DNA from: Thermoleophilia bacterium
GTDB lineage: Bacteria; Actinomycetota; Thermoleophilia; Gaiellales; JAICJC01
Direction of reading: 5' to 3'
NCBI GenBank assembly: GCA_025928655.1
Contig: JAICJC010000004.1
Location: 1-62,245 of the forward strand
DNA: 62,245 bases
The notes under the pieces are model-generated. The model did no database searches, was not told the DNA's origin, and worked only from the letters and a program-made list of their open reading frames with translations. This document shows positions 1 through 7,742 of the stretch, piece after piece. Position 1 is the stretch's first letter; each line of letters opens with the position of its first letter. Position numbers and translations under genes: made by a program.

Positions 1-123
1 CGCGGCGTCCTGCTCCCCGCGACCATGAAGCTGCTGGGCGACTGGAACTGGTACCTGCCCCAGCCGCTGCGGTGGCTCCCCCGGATCGGCGCCGAGCCCT
101 CCCTGGAGGCGTCCGGCGACTGA
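1..123 (+). CDS. MMPL/RND-type transporter, C-terminal fragment
   Basis: The frame is open from the left edge and ends at TGA 121-123, giving the last 40 residues of a protein. The sequence contains LLPATMKLLG followed by a Trp-rich stretch (DWNWYLPQPLRWLP), which is the usual C-terminus of MmpL/YdfJ-type membrane transporters just after their last transmembrane helix. The rest of the gene lies outside the window. It is convergent with, and overlaps, the open frame of the minus-strand regulator. Family assignment rests on a short tail only; the substrate cannot be inferred. Confidence 0.6.
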   Translation, partial: RGVLLPATMKLLGDWNWYLPQPLRWLPRIGAEPSLEASGD

Positions 124-1324
124 GTCTCCGGGCCTGGGGACGCGTCAGCACCGCCCGCACGCGGCGGTGATCGTCGGCGGTCGCGGCCAGGCCCAGCTTG
201 GCGAAGATGTTCGTGACGTGCTTCTCGACCGCCCGCTCCGTCACCACCAGGCGCGTTGCGATGCCGCGGTTCGAGAGGCCCTCCGCCATCCGCTCGAGCA
301 CCTCCCGCTCGCGCCCGGTCAGGTCGGCCAGCGGGTCGTCGGCCCGGCGGCGGCCGACGAGCTGGGCGACGACCGCCGGGTCGAGGGCCGAGCCGCCGCC
401 GGCGACCCGCCGCACCGCGTCGGTGAACTCGCCCACGTTGGCGACCCGGTCCTTGAGCAGGTAGCCGGTGCCCTCCGCCTGCTCGCTCAGAAGGCCGGTC
501 GCGTACTCCGCCTCGACGTATTGCGACAGCACGAGCACGCCGACCCCGGAGTGGCGCTCCCGGATGCGGCGGGCCGCCTGCAGGCCCTCGTCGGTGTGGG
601 TCGGCGGCATGCGGATGTCGACGATGGCGACGTCCGGCTTTGTGAACCCGACCCGGCGCACGAGATCGTCGGCGTTGTCCACCTGGCCCACCACCTCGAA
701 GCCCTCGCTCTCGAGCAGCCGGGCGATGCCCTCGCGCAGGAGCACCGAGTCCTCCGCCAGCACCACGCGCAGCGCCGCCGGCCCCGAGGGCGCCTCGGGC
801 ACGCCGGCCGCGACCACCTCGAAGACCGGCTGCGGCCGCTCGAAGTCCTTGAGCGCCCACTCGCCCAGGCTGACGACCGACACGCCCGCGGGCATGTCGT
901 CGGCGATCACGGCCCGGGTGGCCTCCGAGAGCAGGATCTGCCCGCCCCGGCCCGACTGGCACAGGCGCGCCGCGAGATGGACGCCGAGGCCGTGATAGCC
1001 CTGCTCGGCCAGCCGCGGCTCACCGGTGTGGAGGGCCATCCGCACCCGCACCATCGCCTCGGCCGGCCAGGGGTGGCCCGCCATCGCCCGCTGCACGTCC
1101 ACCGCGGCGGTGACGCCGTCGCGCGGCGTAGGGAAGGCGATGAAGCTCCCGTCTCCGGCCGTGTCCACCTCCGAGCCGCCGTGCCGCGCGACCACGTCGC
1201 GGAGCAGCCGGCGGTGGTCGCCAAGGACAGCGCCATAGCGGTCGCCGAGCTGCCGGATCAGGCCGGTCGATCCCTCGAGATCCGTGAAGAGCAGCGTGAC
1301 TGTGCCGGTGGGCAGTGAGGACAA
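1..1324 (-). CDS. Class III adenylate/guanylate cyclase domain fused to receiver and LuxR-type HTH
   Basis: Reading from TTG at 1324 (GGGAGG at 1334-1329, four bases away) gives a three-part regulator. Residues about 5-165 form a class III nucleotide cyclase domain with both metal-binding aspartates (LLFTDLEGST and DTAGDG). About 185-305 form a response-regulator receiver (VVLAEDSVLLREG, phosphoacceptor in VAIVDIRMP, Lys in YLLKD). About 320-400 form a NarL/LuxR HTH (LTGREREVLERMAEG, VEKHVTNIFAKLGL). Such fusions occur in actinobacteria and probably couple a cyclase-like sensor to DNA binding. The conserved end of the family lies near position 135, but there is no in-frame stop before the window edge, so the frame overlaps the convergent MMPL tail by at least 123 bases. 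This is either a true C-terminal extension or a frameshift. Confidence 0.8.
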   Translation of the reverse strand, partial: MSSLPTGTVTLLFTDLEGSTGLIRQLGDRYGAVLGDHRRLLRDVVARHGGSEVDTAGDGSFIAFPTPRDGVTAAVDVQRAMAGHPWPAEAMVRVRMALHTGEPRLAEQGYHGLGVHLAARLCQSGRGGQILLSEATRAVIADDMPAGVSVVSLGEWALKDFERPQPVFEVVAAGVPEAPSGPAALRVVLAEDSVLLREGIARLLESEGFEVVGQVDNADDLVRRVGFTKPDVAIVDIRMPPTHTDEGLQAARRIRERHSGVGVLVLSQYVEAEYATGLLSEQAEGTGYLLKDRVANVGEFTDAVRRVAGGGSALDPAVVAQLVGRRRADDPLADLTGREREVLERMAEGLSNRGIATRLVVTERAVEKHVTNIFAKLGLAATADDHRRVRAVLTRPQARRLSRRTPPGRARRRSGGATAAAGAGTSSSRPAASWSRGAGRR

Positions 1325-1398
1325 AGGGCCTCCCTTGGGGGCGCCGATCGTACCGGCCGCCCGCGACCGTGCGCAATCGCGCCGGGTAGCGTGAGCCC

Positions 1399-2752
1399 GT
1401 GACGACGATCGTGTGGCCGCGGAACGACCTGCGCCTGGCGGACAACCCGGCGCTCGCGGATGCCGCCGCCCGCGGGCCGGTGGTGCCCGTCTACATCTGG
1501 GCGCCGGAGGAGGAGGGGGACTGGCCGCCGGGGGCCGCGTCGCGGTGGTGGCTGCACCGCTCGCTGGACGCGCTCGACGCCGGGCTTCGCCGCCACCGGT
1601 CGCGGCTCGTGATCCGGCGCGGGCCGGCGCTCGAGACGCTCCGCGCCCTCGCGGCGGAGACCGGCGCCGGTGCGGTCGCCTGGAACCGCCGGTACGAGCC
1701 CGCCGCGGTCGATCGCGACAGCGCCGTCAAGCGCGAGCTGGGTACGTGCCGCAGCTTCGGCGGGTCGGTGCTGCGCGAGCCGTGGACGCTCGCGACCGGG
1801 GGGGGGCGAGCCGTACCGGGTGTTCACGCCGTTCTGAGGGGCGCTGCGCGCGATGGGCGAGCCGGACGAGCCGCTCCCCGAGCCGGCCCTGCCGGCCCCG
1901 GAGGCGTGGCCCGAGTCGCTCGCGCTCGCCGACCTCGAGCTGCTGCCGCGGATCCCGTGGGACAGCGGCCTGGCCGAGGAGTGGACGCCGGGCGAGGCCG
2001 GCGGGCGGGAACGGTTGGACGACTTCCTGCGCCGCGCCGGCCGGTACGAGGGCGATCGCGACCGGCCGGCGCTGCCCAGCTCCCAGCTCTCCCCACACCT
2101 GCACTTCGGCGAGCTCTCGCCGCGCCAGGTGTGGACGGCGGTGCGCGACGCGGCCGGCCGCGCCGCCGAGCCGTACCTGCACCAGCTCGGCTGGCGCGAC
2201 TTCGCGCACCACCTGCTCTACCACTTCCCGCACACGGCATAGGAGCCCCTGCAGATCGAGTACTGGCACATGCCGTGGCGAAACGACCGCAGCGGGCTCG
2301 AGACGTGGCAGCGGGGCGAGACCGGCTTCCCGCTCGTCGACGCCGGGATGCGCGAGCTGTGGCAGCGGGGATGGCTGCACAACCGGGCGCGGATGGTGAC
2401 CGCGTCCTTCCTGACGAAGGACCTGCTCGTCGACTGGCGGGAGGGCGCGCGCTGGTACTGGGACACGCTCGTCGACGCCGACCTCGCGAACAACACGCTC
2501 GAGTGGCAGTGGGTCGCGGGCAGCGGGGCCGACGCGGCGCCGTACCACCGCATCTTCAACCCCGACACGCAGGCGAGCCGGTTCGATCCCGACGGCGCCT
2601 ACGCCGCCCGCTGGCTGGGCGAGGGACCCCGGCCCGAGCCGATCGTCGACCACGCGCTGGCGCGGCGGCGGGCGCTGGACGCGTACGAGAAGATCAGGCG
2701 CTCCCGGGGTTCGCGGGGCAGGCGACCCGCACCCGGCCGGTCGCCGACGTGA
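1399..2752 (+). pseudogene. phr: Decayed deoxyribodipyrimidine photolyase (cryptochrome/photolyase family)
   Basis: The N-terminus from GTG 1399 reads TTIVWPRNDLRLADNPAL, the photolyase alpha/beta antenna domain. The C-terminal part carries the FAD-binding helical domain (HLHFGELSPRQVW, NDRSGLETWQRGETGFPLVDAGMREL in two pieces, ARMVTASFLTKDLL, DADLANNTLEWQW). Continuity is lost three times. A run of nine G at 1798-1806 shifts the frame by one base. TGA at 1835-1837 stands where the family has Trp (FTPF-W-RAL). TAG at 2240-2242 interrupts the helical domain. The usual Phe of the VWFR motif is Pro. Without these lesions the protein would be about 450 residues, the normal length. Several independent lesions make true decay more likely than sequencing error, though the G-run alone could be an assembly error. 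Confidence 0.85.
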
Positions 2753-3050
2753 TCGCCTCGAAGCCGGTGGACGACCCGACGCCGTGCCCGCGCGGCGCGA
2801 CGCTCCCGCCGCCCGCCGGGCGGCCCGCGTCCGTGAAGCACCGGATCCGCTGGCCGACGCGGACGTCGCGGCCGACGTGGAACGTGTAGGGCCCCGGCCG
2901 CAGGCGCAGCACGCTCGCGCCGGGCGACCCCGCGGGGTCATAGGCGGGCGACGCCGGCCCGGAGCCGGGCGATGACCCGGCCCCGCTCCCGCAGCCGGCG
3001 GCGAGCGCCAGGGCGATCACGAAGGGCGAGCAGCGAAGCCACATGCGCAT
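2694..3050 (-). CDS. Small putative lipoprotein of unknown function
   Basis: A 118-residue protein starting at ATG 3050. Residues 1-20 form a lipoprotein signal peptide: basic MRMWLR, a hydrophobic stretch (FVIALALAAG) and a lipobox Cys at about residue 20 (LAAGC). A Gly/Ser/Pro-rich linker follows, then a roughly 70-residue domain (SVLRLRPGPYTFHVGRDVRV, then GQRIRCFTD) that looks like a small beta-rich exported domain. The 3' end overlaps the end of the photolyase pseudogene on the opposite strand by about 60 bases. No family was recognised; the coding call rests on the signal peptide and its length. It is probably anchored to the outer face of the cytoplasmic membrane. Confidence 0.6.
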   Translation of the reverse strand: MRMWLRCSPFVIALALAAGCGSGAGSSPGSGPASPAYDPAGSPGASVLRLRPGPYTFHVGRDVRVGQRIRCFTDAGRPAGGGSVAPRGHGVGSSTGFEAITSATGRVRVACPANPGSA

Positions 3051-3134
3051 TGGACGGCCCGGCGGCCCGAACGGTTCCCGGGCCGCACGCGGGACCGGCC
3101 GCAGCCGGCCCCGCGCGAACCCGGTACGTGAGGG

Positions 3135-3431
3135 TTACGCCGTCGCGGCGGGCTGCGGATCGGGCCGCACGATCACCGTGTCGGCCACCGGGATGATCTC
3201 GTCGACCGGCAGGTGGGCGCGGCTCGCGTGCTGGCGGATCGCCTCCGGGCTCTCCGCCTCGTAGACGCACACGGTGCCGACCGACCCGGCGCCCTCGTCG
3301 AGGACGTAGCTGCGGATCCAGCGGACGTCGTCGGGCATCTGCTCGCCGACGCGGGTCGAGCGTTCCGCCGCCTCCCCCAGCTCCGCCGCCGAGGACCAGC
3401 CGCTGCGGCGCAGGATCGCGTACAGGTTCAT
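3135..3431 (-). CDS. DUF4242-like small protein (SCO4226 nickel-binding type)
   Basis: A 98-residue protein. The start is ATG 3431 rather than an upstream in-frame ATG, because GGAGGAGG sits just upstream of it. The sequence MNLYAILRRSGW, with WIRSYVLDEGAGSVGTVCVYEA and later HASRAHLPVDEI in the second half, matches the DUF4242/ferredoxin-like fold proteins widespread in actinobacteria, some described as nickel-binding (SCO4226 type). The WIRSYV pattern and the Cys-Val-Tyr-Glu-Ala strand are typical. It is monocistronic between the lipoprotein and the LAL regulator. The role is not established; the family assignment is from memory of its motif. Confidence 0.75.
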   Translation of the reverse strand: MNLYAILRRSGWSSAAELGEAAERSTRVGEQMPDDVRWIRSYVLDEGAGSVGTVCVYEAESPEAIRQHASRAHLPVDEIIPVADTVIVRPDPQPAATA

Positions 3432-3509
3432 GGAGCCTCCTCCGTTGGTGGTGATCTCGCTGGACATCACGCTATGCGTGGCCTGCGGGCCCCACATCGG
3501 GAGGTCTGC

Positions 3510-6137
3510 CTATCTTTTGCCGATGCCGAACCGGGCCGCCTCGGCGGCGGCCTGGCCGCGGGTGGGCACGGCGAGCTTGCGCAGGATCGCCGACACGTGG
3601 TGGCCGACGGTCTTCTCCGACACGTACAGCCGGGCCGCGATCTCGCGATTGCGCAGGCCCTCGCTCACGAGCGCCAGGACGTCCAGCTCGCGCCCGGTGA
3701 GCCCGCCGGGGTTCGCGCGCGTCGCGGCCCGCGGGCCGACCGCGATCCCGCGCACGCCGTGGCGGCTGCGCAGCCGGTGCGCCACCGCGGCGGCCGTGCG
3801 GGCCGCGCCCAGCCTCTCGAGCACCGCCAGGCTCCGCCGCAGCGGCTCCTCGGCCTCCGCGGAGGTGAGCGCGAGCGCCGCCTCGTACGGACAGCCGATC
3901 GCGTCCCACCGGGCCGCGGCGCCCTCGGCGTCGCCGGCGAGCTCGAGCGCCCACGGCTCTGCCAGGTCGGCGGCGGCAAGCTCGTCTCGCAGGCCGACCC
4001 GCCGGCGCCAGACCGCCAGCTCGCCCGCCGCCCACGGGTCGCCGCCGCGCAGGGCAAGGTCGAGCGTCTCCTCGGTCTCGCCTGCGACCAGGTCGACCTC
4101 CCCCGCGAGCCAGCGCGCCTCGGCCCGGGCGGCGGCGACCGGCGCCAGCCGCTGCAGCTCGGCCATCCCCTCGGCCAGGCGCAGCGCCTCGTCGAGGGGA
4201 TCCCAGGCCTCCGGGTCGCCGCGGCGGGTGCGGAGCCGACCGATGACGGTGAGCGGCTTGATCCGGCTGGGGGCGGCCGGGTTGGGGTAGCGGAGCACCG
4301 TCGCCGCGGCCTCCGCCGCCTCGTCCCAGCGACCCTGGTCGAGGTGGGAGCGAGCCAGCCAGCCGGTCATGTAGAGCCGCCACGAGTCGACGTCGTGCTC
4401 TCGGCAGTAGTCGATCCCGCGGCCGAGGTAGTCGTCGGCGCGCGGGTAGTTGCGCACCTCGACGGCCTGCGCGGCGAGGTTCGTGTAGGCGCGGGCGGCG
4501 TGCTCCTCGAGGCCGCCCACGAGGGCGAGGTCGAGGCTGCGCTCGAGCGTCGCCCGCCCCTCCGGGTCGCCGGCCTGGAACCTGGCGGTGCCGACGTTGT
4601 TGAGGGCGTGGACGAGGATCTCGTGCTCGCCGAGCCGCTCGGCCAGCGCGATCGCGCGCTCGCCCCAGACGATCGCATCGCCGGCGTCGCGGGCCAGCAT
4701 CCGCAGCTGCGACATGTTGCTGTAGCCCATCGCCAGCTCGGGGCCGGGCGGGAGGCCCTCGAGCAGATCGAGGGCGGCCCGCGCCTCCCGCTCCGCCGCC
4801 TCGTTCTCGCCCAGGAACCAGCGCAGCCGCGAGGCCCAGCGGTGGGCGTCGCCCTCGCGCAGGCGGTCGCCGCGGAGCCGGTGCGCGGCCAGCGCGCGCA
4901 GCCGCGCCTCGAGCGCCTCCGGCATCTGGTCGGTCAGGTAGCACTCATAGGAGCGGCGCTCGTACAGCGCCGCCCGCTGCTCCGGCGGGAGGCCGTCCGC
5001 CTCGCGCAGCGCCCGCGCGTACTGCTTCGCGGCCTCGCGGTGCGATCCCACGTGCGCGGCCCGCTCGGCGGCGACCGGCGCCCAGCGCAGGACGGCATCG
5101 CGGTCGCCGGCGCCCTCGGCGTGGGAGGCGAGCCGGCCCGGATCGGGCGGCAGCGCCCGCCCGAGCGCGCGCAGGGCGGCCCGGTGCAGCTCCACCCGGT
5201 CGTGCAGCCGCAGCGCGCCGTCGAGCGCGACCCGGGCGATCTCGTGCCGGAACGCGACCGCCGCCCCCTCGGGATGCAGCATGCCGGAGGCGAGGCACTC
5301 CTCCAGCCCGTCCGGGTAGCCCGGGACACACGCCTCGAGCAGCGAGAGCTCGGCCCGGGGCGGGAAGATGGAGACGGCGTCCAGGATCCGGCGGGCGGCC
5401 GCGCCGAGCCGGGCGGCGCGGCCGAGCACGGCGTCGCGCACCGTCTCGGGCATCTCGGCGCCGCCGGCCGCGAGCACCTCGGTGACGAAGAACGGGTTGC
5501 CGCCCGTGCGCCGCGCCAGGGCGTCGGCGTCGACGGACGCGTCGCCGGCGAGCGCCGCGATCGCGGTGGGCGAGAGCGGGCCGAGCGAGAGCCGCCGGAC
5601 GGCCGGCGACGACAGCTCGCCGAGCACGACGCGCAGGGGATGGACGCGGTCGAGGTGGTCGTCGCGGTAGGTCAGGACGACGAGCAGCGGCAGCGCCTCC
5701 AGCCGCCGGCCGAGCAGCCGCACGACGTCGAGGGTGGCCTCGTCGGCCCAGTGCATGTCCTCGACGACGAGCAGCGCCGGCCCGCGCCGGGGCAGCTCCT
5801 CCGACAGCACCGCCAGCACGTCCGCCGGCGTCCCGGCGCGGGCGAGCCGCGCGGCCAGGGGCCCGCCCGAGGCGTCCGCCAGCTCGAGGAACGGCGCCAG
5901 CGGCCTGGGCGTGAACAACGGATCGCAGCCGCCCCGGAACGTGGGCGCATCCGCGTGCGCGTCGTGGAAGGCGCGCAGGAGCGAGGTCTTGCCGATGCCG
6001 GCCTCGCCCGCGATCAGCGCCAGCCGTCCCTCCCGCGCGCCCCGCACGGCGGCGAGCGCCTCCTCGAGCGCCGCCAGCTCCGCACCCCGCTCGAGCAGGC
6101 CTCCGCACCAAACGGGGTCAGACCCCTTCTGGTGCAT
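3510..6137 (-). CDS. LAL-family LuxR transcriptional regulator with AAA ATPase and TPR-like repeats
   Basis: An 875-residue MalT/LAL-type regulator. An N-terminal AAA16-like ATPase carries Walker A GEAGIGKT (about 44-51) and Walker B LLVVEDMHWAD (about 122-132). The centre is a long alpha-helical TPR-like repeat region (about 330-780). The last 65 residues are a LuxR HTH (LTGRELDVLALVSEGLRNREIAARLYVSEKTVGHHV, in two pieces). These regulators bind ATP and an inducer, then activate promoters. The gene is the last of the minus-strand catabolic run. Its start ATG (6137) overlaps the TGA of the amidohydrolase gene (TGATG), implying coupling. The first ten residues (MHQKGSDPVW) are encoded by a dispersed hairpin repeat and are not part of the family; the native N-terminus is probably around LLERGAELAAL. 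Confidence 0.9.
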   Translation of the reverse strand: MHQKGSDPVWCGGLLERGAELAALEEALAAVRGAREGRLALIAGEAGIGKTSLLRAFHDAHADAPTFRGGCDPLFTPRPLAPFLELADASGGPLAARLARAGTPADVLAVLSEELPRRGPALLVVEDMHWADEATLDVVRLLGRRLEALPLLVVLTYRDDHLDRVHPLRVVLGELSSPAVRRLSLGPLSPTAIAALAGDASVDADALARRTGGNPFFVTEVLAAGGAEMPETVRDAVLGRAARLGAAARRILDAVSIFPPRAELSLLEACVPGYPDGLEECLASGMLHPEGAAVAFRHEIARVALDGALRLHDRVELHRAALRALGRALPPDPGRLASHAEGAGDRDAVLRWAPVAAERAAHVGSHREAAKQYARALREADGLPPEQRAALYERRSYECYLTDQMPEALEARLRALAAHRLRGDRLREGDAHRWASRLRWFLGENEAAEREARAALDLLEGLPPGPELAMGYSNMSQLRMLARDAGDAIVWGERAIALAERLGEHEILVHALNNVGTARFQAGDPEGRATLERSLDLALVGGLEEHAARAYTNLAAQAVEVRNYPRADDYLGRGIDYCREHDVDSWRLYMTGWLARSHLDQGRWDEAAEAAATVLRYPNPAAPSRIKPLTVIGRLRTRRGDPEAWDPLDEALRLAEGMAELQRLAPVAAARAEARWLAGEVDLVAGETEETLDLALRGGDPWAAGELAVWRRRVGLRDELAAADLAEPWALELAGDAEGAAARWDAIGCPYEAALALTSAEAEEPLRRSLAVLERLGAARTAAAVAHRLRSRHGVRGIAVGPRAATRANPGGLTGRELDVLALVSEGLRNREIAARLYVSEKTVGHHVSAILRKLAVPTRGQAAAEAARFGIGKR
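6105..6135. repeat. Dispersed palindromic element, class GGGGTC-W-GACCCC, with outer arms
   Basis: The core GGGGTCAGACCCC (6114-6126) is a palindrome with a central A. It is flanked by outer arms GCACCA (6105-6110) and TGGTGC (6130-6135). The element spans the start codon region of the LAL regulator and encodes its first residues. The same core occurs at 16616, 16714, 16832 and 34519 with different but still complementary outer arms. Confidence 0.85.
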
Positions 6138-7732
6138 CAGCCGTCGGCGGTGTGCACGATCGTCCCATCCACGATCGTCATACGGATGGGAACGTCAGGC
6201 AGATCGTCGGCGTCGACGACCACCGGGTCCTCGGCCAGGATCGTCAGGTCGGCGCGCAGGCCGGGGGCGATCCTCCCGCCGAGCGCCGACTCGCCGACCG
6301 TGGCCACGGCGCCCGTCGTATACCCCTCCAGGGCTTCGAGCCCCGACAGCCGCTGGTCGGGCTCGAACGTGCGCCGGCCGGGCGCGCCCGGCTGTCGCCG
6401 CAGCCGCGCCCACGCCATCCCGATCCGGGGGTCGTTCTGGGCGACGGGCCAGTCCGAGCCGAGCGCCAGCGTCGCCCCGGCCCGCAGCAGGTCGCCCGCC
6501 CGCCAGGCCCGGCCCGCCCGCTCCGGCCCGAGCCGCGTGGCCCAGGAGTCCGAGTCGTCCTCCTCCCGCCACTGCATGTGCAGCGGCTGCATCGAGGCGA
6601 TCACCTGCTCGCGCGGGAAGCGGGCCAGATCGGCGTCGGTCGTCGTCTCGATATGCTCGACGCGATGCCGCACGCCCTCGGCTGCGCCGGCGGCCAGGTA
6701 CGCGTCGAGGGCGGCCCGCACGCCCCGCTCCCCGGTCGCGTGCGTCACGCACTGGAAGCCGGCCTGGGCGAAGATCCGCACCGCCTCGGCGTAGCGGTCG
6801 GGGTCGGGCCAGAACGGGGCCAGCCCGTCGCCGAGGGTGTCGGGCTCGTACAGCCACCCCGTGCCGGTGTCGATCACGCCGTCGATGAAGAACTTGGCCA
6901 CACCGCCCCGCCACAGGCGGCCGTGCTCGCCGATGAAGCGGAGCTGGTCGCGCATCTCGTCGAACGACGTCTCGGGCTTCTGCCAGAGCGGCACGATCGC
7001 GCGGACGGTGAGGTCGCCGGCCGCCTCCAGCTCGCGCATCAGGTCGAACGTCGCCGGCGAGCCGTCCATCACGTGGACGCCGGTGACGCCGCCGGCGTTC
7101 AGCGTGCGCAGCGTCCCCACCATGCGCGTGTAGAGCTCGCGCTCCGTCGCCGCCGGGACGACGGCCTCGACGAGCGCCATCGCCCCGGGCTCGCGCAGCT
7201 CGCCGGTCGGAGCGCCGTCGCGCACCACCACCTCGGCGCCCTCGGTGAACTCCACCGGGCCGGTCACGCCCGCGAGCGCCAGCGCGCGGCCGCTCGCGAG
7301 CGCCGTGTGCTGGTCCATGAACCGGATCATGGCCGGGGCTCCGCCGACCGCGTCCTCGATCAGCTCCGAGCCGATCGGGCTGCCTCCGAAGGCCTCGTAG
7401 CTCACGCCCCAGCCGAGCACCCAGTCGTCCGGCCCGGCCCGGCGCCGCTCCGCCTCGAGCGCCGACAGGATCTCGGCGAGGCTGGCACAGCCCGTCAGAT
7501 CGGCGCCCATCACCATGTCGGGCGCGAACGGGTGGATGTGCGCGTCGACGAGCCCCGGCACGACCGTCGCGCCGCCCGCGTCCACGACCTCCGCCGAGCC
7601 GGCCGCCGCGCGCGCCTCCGCCTCCGAGCCGACGGCGACGATCAGGCCGTCGCGGACCGCGACGGCGGACGCCTCCGGCCTGGCCTCGTCGAGCGTCCGC
7701 ACCGAGGCGTTGACGATCGCATACCCCGTCAC
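6137..7732 (-). CDS. Amidohydrolase 3 family protein (YtcJ-like)
   Basis: A 531-residue cytoplasmic metal-dependent hydrolase beginning MTGYAIVNASVRTLDEA. It has the amidohydrolase metal-binding His pair GLVDAHIHPFAPD (about 60-70), further conserved segments (AKFFIDGVIDTGTGW, CVTHATGERG, RVEHIE) and a late LALGSDWPVA, the order expected for YtcJ-type enzymes. The length is normal. Members cleave C-N bonds in small molecules; the substrate is unknown. It follows the FGGY kinase by only 10 bases and overlaps the LAL regulator by one base, so it belongs to the same transcription unit. It is probably a catabolic accessory enzyme. Confidence 0.88.
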   Translation of the reverse strand: MTGYAIVNASVRTLDEARPEASAVAVRDGLIVAVGSEAEARAAAGSAEVVDAGGATVVPGLVDAHIHPFAPDMVMGADLTGCASLAEILSALEAERRRAGPDDWVLGWGVSYEAFGGSPIGSELIEDAVGGAPAMIRFMDQHTALASGRALALAGVTGPVEFTEGAEVVVRDGAPTGELREPGAMALVEAVVPAATERELYTRMVGTLRTLNAGGVTGVHVMDGSPATFDLMRELEAAGDLTVRAIVPLWQKPETSFDEMRDQLRFIGEHGRLWRGGVAKFFIDGVIDTGTGWLYEPDTLGDGLAPFWPDPDRYAEAVRIFAQAGFQCVTHATGERGVRAALDAYLAAGAAEGVRHRVEHIETTTDADLARFPREQVIASMQPLHMQWREEDDSDSWATRLGPERAGRAWRAGDLLRAGATLALGSDWPVAQNDPRIGMAWARLRRQPGAPGRRTFEPDQRLSGLEALEGYTTGAVATVGESALGGRIAPGLRADLTILAEDPVVVDADDLPDVPIRMTIVDGTIVHTADG

Positions 7733-7742
7733 GCGAGAGAGC

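Noticed and set aside
1835..1837. In-frame TGA in the photolyase as recoding (Trp or selenocysteine)
   Set aside because: A frameshift and a TAG also break the same gene, no recoding structure is apparent, and other genes of the window use TGA as stop.
3213..6794. A 1193-codon open frame on the plus strand
   Set aside because: It is antisense to the LAL regulator and amidohydrolase; composition is Arg/Pro/Gly-rich without family motifs, a typical high-GC shadow frame.
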